The notes under the pieces were generated by a model. It was not told where the DNA came from, made no database searches, and saw only the letters and a list, made by a program, of their open reading frames with translations. A DNA stretch of 64,000 nt from Emergomyces orientalis (Eukaryota > Ascomycota > Eurotiomycetes > Onygenales > Ajellomycetaceae), in the NCBI GenBank assembly GCA_002110485.1, contig MOWL01000024.1:868001-932000 (forward strand), given 5' to 3'. Positions 22,713 through 35,400 of this stretch are shown piece by piece (within the stretch, counting starts at the first letter, position 1; the number at the start of each line of letters is the position of its first letter). The translations under genes were made by a program, and so were the position numbers.

Positions 22713-23820
22713 TTACAAAAAAAAAGGGGGAGGGGAGAGGGAAGGGAAGGGAATGTAAGGGTGGAGAGGAAATTCAACTCCCAACCACCTAGTTCTTTGA
22801 ACAAAGACACGCCATCTAAATAAAAACAGCATCAACGCCGTTGATATACCGAGCCCCCTAAACTCCACTGGCCCTTCAGGCATTGCCCAATTAGCATTAT
22901 TAGTATACACGTCCAGTGGTTCGATTGGTTGGGCCATCCACACCGGACCATTATATCTATCCAGAAACCCTATCTTCCGTGCAATATTCAGGTGCAACCT
23001 TTTATATAAATTCCAGGTACCCTGGGGATTCCTTGGTGGACCGTAAACAATCTAAAAGATGAAGTTCGTCTGGCAGAAGAGCGTGTGGCAAAATCAGACC
23101 TTGAAATTTGGTATACCGATAAGGCGCTCGCTTGCCAGTTCCGTCATAGGGGCGAAACTCCCGTTTGGTCAGAAATTGGTAGGCCGCCGCAACGATAGGA
23201 TTGCTAGTCTTTAGGTGAGTGCAGATGGGTACATCGAACATCTACAGAACGGCTGCCACTTGTTGACACATGGGGATTGTGCCGTCAAAGATATCCGCGA
23301 CGTAAAACTCGTACGAAATACAGGGACTGGGTGATCCGGCGTGCGGGATAGGGTACACATTGTATTGGTCGTTCCCGGTCGGAGGTAACACCTTCTCCAA
23401 GTTAGTATTATATAGTTGTCGCAAGGTAAATGTATGTTGGTGCTTCACAAAATCCACACGTTGGGAACCCAGGAACTCTCGATTTTCCGCTGGAAGCAAC
23501 GTCTCGTAACCCGAAAAAGCGTCTGCTTCATGGAGATCCATACAACTGCTACAGGCAAAGACGTTAGCGGGAAGCATGCTGTCTCGATCAAGGCGACAGG
23601 CAAAATAAAAATGATCCTGTGCTGTAGCCACTTTTGTTTCCAAGAGGTTTTTCAAGCCATAAAAGAATTTGCGGCTGGTCAGTCTCGATACCATGTAATC
23701 CACCCGGAGATGTGTGTGGTGAATTTAGAAATGATGTTTTCAGGCAGGTCTAGAAAACTGCGCCATTCTTTATTCTTCTCCTTATTCTTCTTGCAGTACC
23801 TCAAGCGAACAGGCGTCCTA
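22713..23820 (-). pseudogene. Broken F-box-like gene
   Basis: The minus strand first encodes FLDLPENIISKF (about 23722-23757), a typical F-box opening. It then shifts by one base into VDYMVSRLTSRKFFYGL, the second half of an F-box. The frame continues with FACSSCMDLHEADAFS, the Cys-x2-Cys element seen after the F-box in many fungal F-box proteins. It meets an in-frame TAG at 23242-23244. The same frame resumes at once with MFDVPICTHLKTSNPIVAAA and fails again near 23002, where a different frame continues with NLYKRLHLNIARKIGFLDRY. Three disruptions without convincing splice sites argue for a pseudogene. Intact relatives would be substrate adaptors of SCF ubiquitin ligases. Confidence 0.68.
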
Positions 23821-24921
23821 TACATTGCTTAGTCGGTTACCCTGTGTTCGAGAAACCGCCGCTCCAGGGCCGACCACTACCCGGCGTACGGTTTGGAAGA
23901 TATTCCACAGATAAACAATAAAACCGGTAATATGAAGGAGGGTGGATAGCGTAAGTTTTGCAATGATGTCTGTGGTGGATTGAACTCTTCGAGATCGAAA
24001 TGGGAAGTGAAAACGCGGGTAATTCATTGTCTAAGGAGGTAGATGAATTATTGATAACGGGATATGTATGCTGTAATATATCTATATCGACGGATCTAAG
24101 GGCAGTCGAACTAAAGGTAGATATGGTGAATGACCTGTGGAGGGGTGGATGGGTTCATGCATGTATCCCGTTATCCGGCGCTGTCATTGACTCTAGACAT
24201 AAATCATATTTTGTCTGTTTATTGTGACGGTCCAGAGATATTTATGCTGTCAAACAAAACAACTTGGAGAAAAGGCGTCAAGAGACGGAAAGAACGAGTT
24301 CAATGGTGTTGGTCGTCGTTTTTGCAGCTAGGAAACAACGTCTCCCTGCAAATTCCTCTCTCTCTCAACCCACTCTCTAACGAAAATAAAAATATGTTAA
24401 CCTCCAGCCTACTCACAGACGCGCAAGATAGACTAGTCAGGCCATACGTGTCGCTTTAGCTTGCAATGGGCCCATCCCAGGACTACGTCCCCTAAACGGC
24501 TAGAGAACTTGGTCAGAAAATGCACTGGCAGTGGTCATCTTCAAGGAGAGCCAGTAAAACAAGTGGGCGAATCAAAGGTGGCGACAAAGGAGACCCAATT
24601 ATTGTGCCCGCGGTGATAAGAAAAATGGGCTAGTGGAAATCAATACCAAAATGTGGAGAGTAAAAACCTTCCTAAAGGGATACCCGGAGAGAATAGGCAA
24701 AAACCCTGCAAGAAAGAAGAGGAAAAAAGGAGAAGAAAAAAGCTGCGCAGGAAGGCACGGTATATTCTTTTCATACTCATCATCATAATCATCATTAGTT
24801 CATGCTTTCCTCTAACGTTTATTCCTCTGTTTAATATAATAAAAATACATTCTTTCACTCGGTCTGAAAGACGTCGTCAGGAAATGAAAATCTCTTGCGG
24901 AACATTTTCAAATTTGGTCTA
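23821..24921. other. Intergenic between the F-box relic and the TPP1 gene end
   Basis: No supported gene. An A/G-rich patch (about 24705-24745) and a CAT-rich patch (about 24776-24795) are probably 3'-flanking sequence of the TPP1-type gene. Confidence 0.5.
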
Positions 24922-27900
24922 TCAAAGCTTCCACCCCATCGAGCCCATGCCCCGTGGGTCCCCCAGAGGCGGGGGCCGAACAACACCGTCCTCATCCACA
25001 GGAATCGAATCCGCTTTGGAACCATCCCGCTCAAACCCATGATCTGCCTGAAGTTTTGCGACATTGCGGGCATAGATCTTGAAAGGAGTATTTGGAGATT
25101 TATGCCACGGCTGTGGATCATTCGGATCCTTCACCTCGCCTGGTTGCTTCTTCGTTTTATTGTACAAATTCCATAACGGATCTTGAGGAGAGTCAGGTGG
25201 TGGGCGGAAGAAACGGCGGTACGGGCGTCGAGACCGGGGTGGAGGCGATATATACTTCTCTTGGCTTCTAAGAGAGCCCTGGTTGTGATCATGATTACTT
25301 TCATGGAAGCTGGAGTTCGAAGGAGAACTTTCGAGGATAACGCTATCATCATCAGAGTCGATTTCGAGAGACATACTGCGGGTCTGCTTCGTAGCTTCTG
25401 GAACCACAGGCGAACGAGGGAGCCCTTGCACTGATTCAGCAATTCCATCCGACATGAGGTTGTCATCATTTCCAGTGTCAATATCTCCACCGGTATAGGT
25501 GGTTTCTTGCTCGGAAACGGAAAGTGGACAAGAGGTACGTGGGTCACCAAGCTCAACACTGGCAGTTTCATGAGCTTCCAATTCATCACTGGATTCAGCA
25601 AGATCTTCAACCAGGTTGGCCTGGAGGGTACTCAGCAATTCTTCATGGTTTGATTCGGGAATACTCGGTTCCTGAATATCGGCTGCTTTGTCGTCTGATG
25701 ACAATACACATACCACCAAATTTTCTTGGGCTGAAAGCTCCTCTTCATCAAATGGGAGGCTGCCACAAAAAGATCTTCTGCTACAATTCTGCACAGGCGA
25801 AGCCCCCCTTGTTTTATCCACATTTTCCCGCTCAGCCACGATAAGCTCAAGGTCGCGGGCAGTAAGATTGCGCTTCCGACATCGTGGCTTTGTGACTTCC
25901 CTTTGGAAGTAATTCTCATAAGAAACAGTATAGGAAGATTCTCCAGACTGGCCATGTTGCAAAATATAAGCCGGATATCGCATGATAAAATCGTCCCACA
26001 GAAATGATCTTTTCATGGATTTTTGATCACGTAGGCATTGTAGCTTATCACATGCCTGTCTGAAATGGTCAAGGCTGCCAGTGTAATCAGGGTACGTTTC
26101 CTTGAACCGATTGAACACGCCTTCTGTCTTTGATGGTAATATATCATTGCCGAAATAGGATTGGCGGCGTTCAGAACCATTTGGTCGATTTTCCATTGAC
26201 TTTGCCACGTTTGAGAATGTGTTGTGTCGGGATGTTTGCGACTTGGAAATTTTTGGCTGTTTAATTGAATTGCTACTCCTGGGGGATATCTCACTCCTTT
26301 TCCGCTTCCCGGTAATAAATGAAGTGGAGTGCATGTCTATCTGACACCCACGTAGATCAACGGAGCTGTCAAGCGATTTACCAGCGTCTACCGCTGTCCC
26401 TGGCGCGTGGACAGCAATGGGTACGTCCAGATACTCCAGATGGGTGCTTTGCGTATATTCATCTAAATCAGACACTAGCTGTCTCTCTGCCATACATTCG
26501 TTGTCATTATCCATCGAGCCACAATCCAAGAGGTTAGATCCTCCTGTGGATGCCGGGCAGGAGCTACGTGCGGAACTTTGCAGAGCTTTCCCACTTGTAG
26601 ACGCAGAGGGCTCCGGATGACCGTTTAAATGCCGGCTATCGTACGTTGAAGGAATGAGGGGATCCGAAGACGCCTTGTTATTTCTCTGGTCTGAATCTCT
26701 ACCAACATTCTTCAGGCGGTGAGCGGTTGTTTCTATTCTCCGCTTACCTGCTTGGATATATGGAGTTTGTTCGACTTCAGTAAAGGAAACTTTATTGGGA
26801 GGAGGCAATGAAACTCCAGAGCTTGTAGCCTCGCCGTCCTCAATCGCTTCATCAGCTTGGCTCACGCTTCCCAAGCCGCTGGGAGCTGCTATTTCCATCT
26901 CAGATTCGTTGTCTTCATCCTCAATGGGTGTTGTAGTATCAAAAATGGGTGCCTTGCGCAAATTAGGGGAAATGTCAGGTCCACACTGCAAGCCATTCTC
27001 GTTTTCGCCGGCTACAATGCCTTCATTGTTCAAAACGTTGGTTGCGGAAGAAAGGTGGCTTGGGCGAGTGTTCCCTAAATCTGGAGGACTGCTGTCCTGC
27101 GGAACAAGATGCGAAGGGGATGCCGGTTGTGGAGTGAGAGACCATTCTGGGTCCAAAACTTCGCTTTTTGGTGAAGACTTTAATAAGTCAGTGTCAATAT
27201 CGACCTCCTCATTTGTTGACTGGGGAGCCGCGCTTGCGCTAGACTTCCCGGTTGATAGCCTGCGACGATGCATATCATTCCACTCTTGCAAAAGACGTAT
27301 CGGCACATGCGCTTGTGGCGCCTGATTTCCCGGCTCTGGAGGGACCCAGGACTCTTTCTTCTCGATTAGCTCTTCTTGGTCCTTGCGAATTGTAACATCT
27401 CGGCGTCGAATCCGTGTCATATGCCTCCAAGGGTCTTCTCGGCCAGGTTCAATATCCGTCTTCGGCCCGTTGTTGGGCATGCTCCTTTTCTTAAAGGTTG
27501 GTTCGAGAGTTTCTAGAGAAGAACAAGAATCTGGATTGTGTGTTGGTTTGTCGCGACTTTTTTGAGTCGCCACATCAGGCCGTGTCAGTGACTCCATAAC
27601 CCCACATGTAGCCATCTGACTGCTATCTACATCCTTCTTCTGGTCATCACAGATCACATTTTTCCTTTGACGCTTCTTGCTGAGACTTGGGGATAATCTA
27701 GTATCGGAGGTGCGCCTGCGGGGGGTTCTTGCAACCGGGCTTTTCGATTGAGCTGACAGCTCGGCGCCACCATCGTCATTACTTCTTAATTCCTCATCCA
27801 TTGAGGGTGTTTTCTCAATAGATGGGAGTAATTGAGTCGCGAAATCAATATGGTCTATATCCACGTCCATTTCACGAGAAGGTGGTTTATGGCTTTTCCT

Positions 27901-28796
27901 CTGTCCGCCAAGTTTCTCCTGACCAGCGGAAATTGGTTCACTAGGACCTACCGGTCCTGATTTCGAGGTGAGGGCAGAAAGTAATAACGTAGCATTCTTT
28001 TTAGGCAGTGCAGGGCCATTTCTGGGCGGTGCTCGGGTGTTTTGAATTCGCTGACCATTTGGGACCTGTGATTTAAATTGCTCTTGGGAAACTAGAGGTG
28101 CATTGGAAGCACGGGTCTGGGATCTCAAAGATGACGCATCCGAGTCTGGATCTGAATCCGAATCCGAATCCGTGGATACATTCACCTTCTGCACCTCGCG
28201 ATTCGGGGTAGCATGGCCGTTCCGTTGGTTATTGTACTCTCTTGAGCACCTCTTGGCCATGTCTGATATTCTAGAATCACCAGTTATATCGACTGGTTTG
28301 CCAAAGGCACCGCTTCCCTCACATCCCTCAACACAGAAGTCCAGTATATAGAGAGTAATCTCAGGCGAATGAGCTCTAACATAGCTAATAACAATCTCGA
28401 ATTCGTTGATCTTTATTATGGCACCCCTGGTATTCTTGTTAACCTGCTTCCTGAACTTGTTCCTGTATCTCTCTGTAGACTCTTTGGAGAAAATGCTGGA
28501 AATGGTTGTGACAGAGTCGGACAAAGTACCCCGGATGGGTCCTAAAGCGGGAGACCACTATACGATAAAATACGTCAGCACAAATCCATTGCCTGTCGTC
28601 TTCTCAAAATTCAAACGCGTACTTGAACCACCTGCGCAATTTTCCGATCCCTCACGCGAACTCGAAGATTACTATCATCATCATCCACCAGCTTCAATGG
28701 GTTGCGTAGGACCAATTCGTCCGCTAGTGGCCGTCCCAAACGCAAACATAGCGCGGCTTCGACAAGAGGTACAATCCATGGTCTCAGGGCGTCCAT
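24922..28796 (-). CDS. Shelterin subunit TPP1/Est3-type telomere protein
   Basis: Two exons (28623-28796, 24922-28557, intron phase 0) give 1269 residues. The N-terminus (about 1-130) looks like the TPP1/Est3 OB-fold domain. It starts MDALRPWIVPLVEAAL, then LRVRVRDRKIAQVVQ. Across the splice follow SDSVTTISSIFSKESTERY, NKNTRGAIIKINEFEIV and EITLYILDFC. In the family this fold bridges telomere-end protein and telomerase or the rest of shelterin. A very long, low-complexity middle follows, with an acidic Ser-Asp repeat at about residues 180-200 (encoded near 28140-28175). A second conserved-looking block, VFNRFKETYPDYTGSLDHF with RSFLWDDFIMRYPAYIL, lies at about 870-925. Without the first exon the OB fold lacks its opening strands, which is why the start was set at 28796. 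The gene is divergent from FAB1. Family assignment is from pattern memory, not alignment. Confidence 0.72.
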
Positions 28797-29444
28797 GCTG
28801 GAGCTGGAGAGAATCGCTTGTCATCACTAGTCCTCAACTCTTGCCACTTCATAGCTTGTGCAATGGCTAGAGAACACTCAACATGGCCAAATACAACCCA
28901 ATAGACACACTTCACAGGTGGGCTTGATCCGTGCAACTTTATCCTTCACCGTGTAACAAATTCCATCGATGGATCATGGATCCATCCTAATCGGGCTAAA
29001 TTACCTTTGTTAGGTCACGCTTTTCTCACCGCCTTGGCAGAATATTCTTCGTCAGCTCCTACCACTGACTAAGCCACAACGGCGCCCTCTCATTGGAGCT
29101 TCAAAGTGTTCGTGAGCTTGGATTGTGACGTCCGTTGATGATCGACGGCGAGTTGGCAGCCAGGCGGCAATGACCAAGGGAATGACCACAACCGATACTC
29201 CCCACCTCGATTTAGCTACTTCTACGTATCTTGCATACCGTTATTATCTCCGCACTGTACGGGGCATAGTCGCGTTTCCTTCCTGAAGCAAACTACCAAA
29301 AATGAAATAACTTCTTCGCGAAGCTTTTGGCGATTCGAACTAAACACTATGTTCGACGAGATGCTTGTGCTTGACCAGACTGAGACGCCTTTCTGATAAG
29401 TCTGTTCGGCTTTTTTAGGTCGTGTTGATGCTGGCTTGTTGACT
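28797..29444. promoter_or_regulatory. Shared divergent promoter region, TPP1-type gene / FAB1
   Basis: A 648-bp interval separates the two start codons, so regulatory elements are probably shared or closely packed. No TATA box close to either start was convincing. Confidence 0.45.
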
Positions 29445-32400
29445 ATGGATATGGCTTCTCAAAAATCGCAAGGGAATTCAAGCCCCTCCTCCTCTTCGAT
29501 ATTCCTTCCACTTGGCCGGCCATCAAGACGGGGTTCCCTTGCGTCTATGAGCTCGCAGGCTGAACGGGAACATCGAAATGAAGCGTTGAATCAGATACAC
29601 AATGCTGCTTGCCAATCGGACGAACTCACAGTCTTCTATGAACTTACCAGCCCCCCTACTACCTCCTCAGCAACAGACAACAAGGGCTTGGTGGGAGACT
29701 TGCAAGGCGGTCTGAGCGGTCTCTACAATCGGTTTCGTGCCTCCGTCGGCGGTGTTAAAGATATGGTGGGGGGCGCTTCAAGACAATCTGACATAACGCC
29801 AGCAGAAACGCCAACAGTTAGGAGCCCTAACACGTTTTCGTTTCCCTCAAATGTGCCGGGACAACCCGGTACAGATGCGCAACCCTCCTTTACGAACTCG
29901 GCTCAAGCATCCAAATCCCAGTCTCCGGTTCTGGGCGCCTTCCCCCCAATACAAGAAGGGACGACAAATCAATCTACAGGGAGGTCGTCAAAATTGTCCT
30001 CCAAAGCTGGGAGTGTATCGTCAAAGGCTTCAGGACAAATTGGCGGACCACTGAAATCCCCGATTGCCCCTCTAACAAAGGCCACATCAGGGATGGCCGA
30101 CCCGACAGTGACTGAAGTAAACGTGAACGCCATGAAGGATGTTCCGTTTCACAGCCGAAGCGGTTCAGGAAGCATCGCGTCGAGTATAATGCAAAATGTC
30201 GATTCTGCCAGTTTAGAGAGACGGGATAGTTCGCTTCATACTACGACGAGCCAGTCACAATCGCAACAGGAGTCAGCACCCAGTCGACAGTCGTATTCAC
30301 CGGTTTTAATAGCAAGACATACCAACAATGAGTCTTTTCGGGAGGCTCGCTTGCCGGAAAGTGTTAACTTAGACCGTGCAGCATCTCCAAAGTTACATGC
30401 TGCCACTGGAGATCGACATGGCCTAGCTGAACTTGATACATCCTTCTCAAGATCTGCTTGGAGAGCTTCGATTGACGGATCGCATGATACACAACCCTCT
30501 CGTAGAGACAGCCAACCTGGGCACTCTAATAAATCGATCTCGAATGAGCACTCCCCAGCTCCGACTTCAGTCACCAACAGCGTTTCAAAACTCTCAACCA
30601 CAGACAGTTCCACCCACGAAAGCAGAACACCCACAACACTAGCGACTTCGCTAACCATGACAGATAAAGAACCATCATCCGCGCACTCATCTAAAACCTC
30701 ATTCAAGGAACGCCAAGTAAAAACTACTCCCAAAATCAGTCAATCACGCCTTCCTGGGTTCGGACCCTCAAGGATGTCGTCCTCAGAGTCAAACGAGCAT
30801 CACGGATCCGCGTCCACTCCTTCGCATATTTCGTTCCGCGCTGATTATGCGGGCCCTGCTGCCCAAGCAAGAAAACGACCACCCACCCAGTCAAGGCAAG
30901 AGGTGCCTCCTTTCCGAAGCAAGCTTCTCAGCAGGGAATTTTGGATGCGTGATGAAAATGCCAAAGACTGTTTCCACTGTGGAGAACCCTTTTCTACTTT
31001 TCGAAGAAAACACCACTGTCGCACATGCGGTCAGATTTTTGATGCAAAGTGCACCTCTCTGATACCAGGCACGGATTTCGGACATTCCGGTTCAATACGA
31101 GTATGCAGGCCTTGTGAGAGTAAGATTATCGCTTACCAAGACGATTCGTCAGACCTATCGGGGGATGATATGAGTCCTATTATCATAAATACGCGGAGCC
31201 CCGATGCTATCTCCAATGGAAATATATCTCGCTTAAGCGTAGCAGACGACGATGCGTCTTCTGTCGTGTCTCAATCGGTTGATCATGTGCTAAAGACCCC
31301 CACCATGGCCATTCCTGCAACTCGGCGTACTGGTGATGGGAATAATCGGCGTTCCGCCATCCTTGAGTTCGACTCCGATCGCCAACTTACGAGACCCTCT
31401 TCGTCGAGATCGCTAAAATCGTCGATAAACGGAAGACCGCATTCCATTAGCCATAAGCGCCATCATTCCCGCCATCAATATATTCGTAGCTTCAAGTCCT
31501 ATCACGAAGATAGAGCTCCTTTCCAGCGCCGCGCTGCAGAGGATATGGGCGGGGAATCCAGACTTCCAGCCTTCCACCGGGATAACATCATTGATCCCGA
31601 CTTGGCCCAGTACCTATCAGATGATGCCTCAAGTGGTGATGAGCAATCCAACTTATTTGCGGTTGTTTCAGATGGCGCTCTCTCTAAAAGTGGTGGCGAA
31701 AGTGAGAAAGCATCTTTCGGTGGCCTTCTTGCAGCCGTCAGAAAAGGTCGTTCTCGTTTGGGTGACAGACCCGGAATCCAAGGGTTGTACCCCTCTCGCG
31801 ATGGGGATGATACGAGTGTCAGTAGTTCGAGAGCTGTTAATCTGCCTCGTTCTGGGCGTCGACGTAATTTGAGTGTTGCGAGTAGCATCCACCAGCACTT
31901 ATCCCCACGCCCTTCGAAAGATAACCAGCCCATTTACTTCCACCATGATCATCCCTTATCATCCCTATCTATACAAGGCTCGCCAGCTTCTGTGGGATTC
32001 AAAATGACCAGAAGCTCCTCTATGAAAGGTGCAGGCGCACCAGCAATTGAACTCAACCGAGCCAGCTTGGATCACGTTCGCAAACTCCTTCGACAACTTC
32101 TAAAAGATACACATATTCCTCATTCTAATTCTTGGGAAACTGCTCTATTACCAATCCTTCTTAAAGCCACAGACGATGTAGAACCCAATGTTCAACAGGG
32201 TGATGCCATGGATATACGCCACTATGTGAAACTGAAGAAAATACCAGGAGGCCGCCCCGGGGATACATCATACGTGTCTGGTCTAGTTTTTACGAAAAAC
32301 CTAGCCTTGAAGAGTATGCCGCGAAGCATTTCCCGGCCGAAAATTCTTATCATTACGTTTCCGCTTGAGTATGCGCGCCAGCAGCAGCATTTCATGAGCC

Positions 32401-35400
32401 TCGAACCTGTCATTCGCCAAGAACGCGAATTCCTCGAGAATCTGGTCAATAGGATATCCTCCCTAAATCCCAATCTTCTCCTTGTCGAAAAGAATGTTTC
32501 TGGACTTGCCCTTCAGCTCTTGGAAAAGGCAAATATCGCCACGGCCTACAATGTTAAACCTTCGGTGATTGAGGCTGTTTCAAGGTGCACTCAGACTAGG
32601 ATTATTACTTCCATGGACAGGTTGGCCACCAATCCATCGTACCCTGGCCAATGTGGCAGCTTCGACCTTAAAACATATGTCCATAAAAACCGCAAAAAGA
32701 CATACATGTACATATCTGGCTGTCCCAAAGAGTTGGGATGCACAATTGTCCTGCGCGGCGCGGAAAGTGACCTTCTCATGAAAATTAAACGGATTACAGA
32801 ATTTATGGTCTATGTTGTATACAATTTGAAGTTAGAAACCTGCCTCATGAGGGACGAATTCGCGAAAATACCGTCCTCGCCTCCGGATACAACATCAACT
32901 CCAAAAACAACCGCCACCTCCAGCATCACGGACAACACTGGGCAACGTAGCGATTTGAGCACCGCAGCACGCGATAACCACTCCCCAGCCAGCTCCCAGT
33001 CAGTTGTTACCGATGGAACAAGACCCGGGGAGGAACCTGTCACGTCCCAAGGCTCGATTTCCGTTAGTGACACTGCGACGAACGCATCTAGTGGGGAATC
33101 CGAAAATAATATCTCCAATTCTACCACCGAGCCTGCCTTCTATGAGGATATGGTCGAGAAGCATCAAACCAAAATTCTCTCCGCATCTCCTTTCGTAAAA
33201 TTCATGCCTCCCTACCTTCTCATGCGTGCGAGAGAACTTGAGCGACAACTTGCATATCTAAAACGGCTCCGTGATCAGGACTTCTCGGCTGAGCAGTTAA
33301 GTGACGACAAAGCCAAATCCCAAAAGTTTGTTCTCATTACTCCCGAGATGATCCACGAGTCCCTCTCTGGCGCCTCAGCCAAAGTCAAGGAAGTACTCCA
33401 TGCCGTTCACGATGCAGAATATGACAGAGCGCTACACAACTACCAAACGCAAAAGAGACAATGGGAAGCCTATATCTCCGGAAACGACAACCTATTTGAC
33501 CCTTATGCCCATCAAAATATTGTTGTGCTCCACAGTCTTGTTTGTACGACAACCTCCGTTCCATGTTCCGGACCGGACATATTTGCTCTTGGATTTTACA
33601 ATGAGCATGAATCTGACAAGATATTTGAAGCGGATTTCACGCTCGGTCAGTATGTCGAGGAACTTTGCCTGAGCGCTAATGACGTCTGTGAGGTGAATGG
33701 CTGTGACGAACGAATGTTTAGCCATCACCGACAGTACGTACATGGTGAAGCCCAGGTTACTGTTATTGTGCAAGCATATCCATCCAAGCTTCGCGGATTG
33801 CAAGATTTGATTTTAATGTGGAGCTGTTGCAAGATCTGCGGCAACGAAACGCCAGCTATTCCAATGTCAGAAAGCACTTGGAGATATTCTTTTGGAAAAT
33901 ATCTTGAATTGTCATTTTGGTGCGGTAACCTACACGCGCGTGCCGGCGTCTGTCCGCATGACTTGCATCGCGATCACCTTCGATATTTTGGCTTCAAAGA
34001 TATCGCGATTCGCATCCATTATGACCCCATCAACTTGCTTGAAATCATTGTGCCACGGCCCCGCGTTACATGGAAGGTTGATAAAGATCTCAGGCTCCGA
34101 AACGAAATATACACTCAGGCCGAAAAGCGCTTGAATCGATTCATGTTATCCGTTAAGTCCAGGTTGAAAAGCATTAATGTCGATAGCGTCATCCCGGAAA
34201 TGGCTGGGGATTGCAAGCAGGAAATTGAGGCACTCACGAAACGGGCGAATGACGAACATCTAACCCTCATTAAACAGCATCAAGAATTGTATATGAACTC
34301 TCGGTACTGGGAAATAGTTCCTCTGAACAGGGTGATTCATGCAACACAGGAGAAAGCCGTGGAATGGGATGCGACGTTCGCGGAATTTGAGCGGAACTTC
34401 TTTCCTTCCGAAAAGGACATTCGGCGATTGGCAACATTACAGCTAAAAAGGATATTCCTTGAAAAGGATGTTTCTGTTACTTCCTTCACATCAACTGACG
34501 AGACGGCTGCAACAACTCCTACTGAAGCAGAAGAGGCCGATGGAACAACAGTTTCGCCAATGGCAGAAAGTCCAAAATTGGCGAGAAGGATGACATTATC
34601 CCCTCAGGAGGCTAAGAATGTTCTCGCTTCCGTAGTGGAAGAACATTCAGGTAAACTTAATAGGGATAATGACAGTCCTGAGCAACTGCATTCTCCAACC
34701 ACTCCAAAAGTCAAGAAACATGAACTCGTGAAACTCCCGGAGGCAGCAATGGCTTCTGAGGAGGATGTTCGACACTTAGACTTGGCTATCTCTCCCCATC
34801 CTGAGGAGAAAAAATCTAGTCCTCCTCAATCCGAGCCCATCTCCCAGCGTTTAGCTGAAAATAATACTGAAGCTCGCCATGCAGCTAGCGCCGCACTTCC
34901 TAGCGAATGCAATACCATTGCTTCTGCCCCGGAACTGCTACTACCGGATGACTCAAGTGAATTTCAAGCCAAAACTGACGGCAAACGGTCCAGCGAAGAC
35001 AGTACCGAGCAGTCCGCTATGCGCGCAGCTCAAACACCCAGACCCTCCGGCATTCCCAGGCCGGCAGAAAGATCGACTCGAAAGGGTCCGGACGGAAAAT
35101 TATCCCCGCCTTTACTAAGAGCACAGTCGCAACCAAGCCATATTTCGAACGACAACAACAATAGGATTGGATTGCAACCCCCGCAAAGGTCCGCCACTGG
35201 GGGTTTGAGCCTTAAAAAGCCCGAGAAACAAATCGAACCAAGCAACAGCTCGAAAACGAAAGGGAGTGATAAGAGACTCTCGGAGCGGTTAGGTTTATCG
35301 TCTTTAAAAACTAATAAACTCACTTCTGGCCATCATTCCCTGATACCTCGCTCTGTACAAGTCAGAAGCTCGCGGGTTTCAAATCTTGCAAAACACTTTG

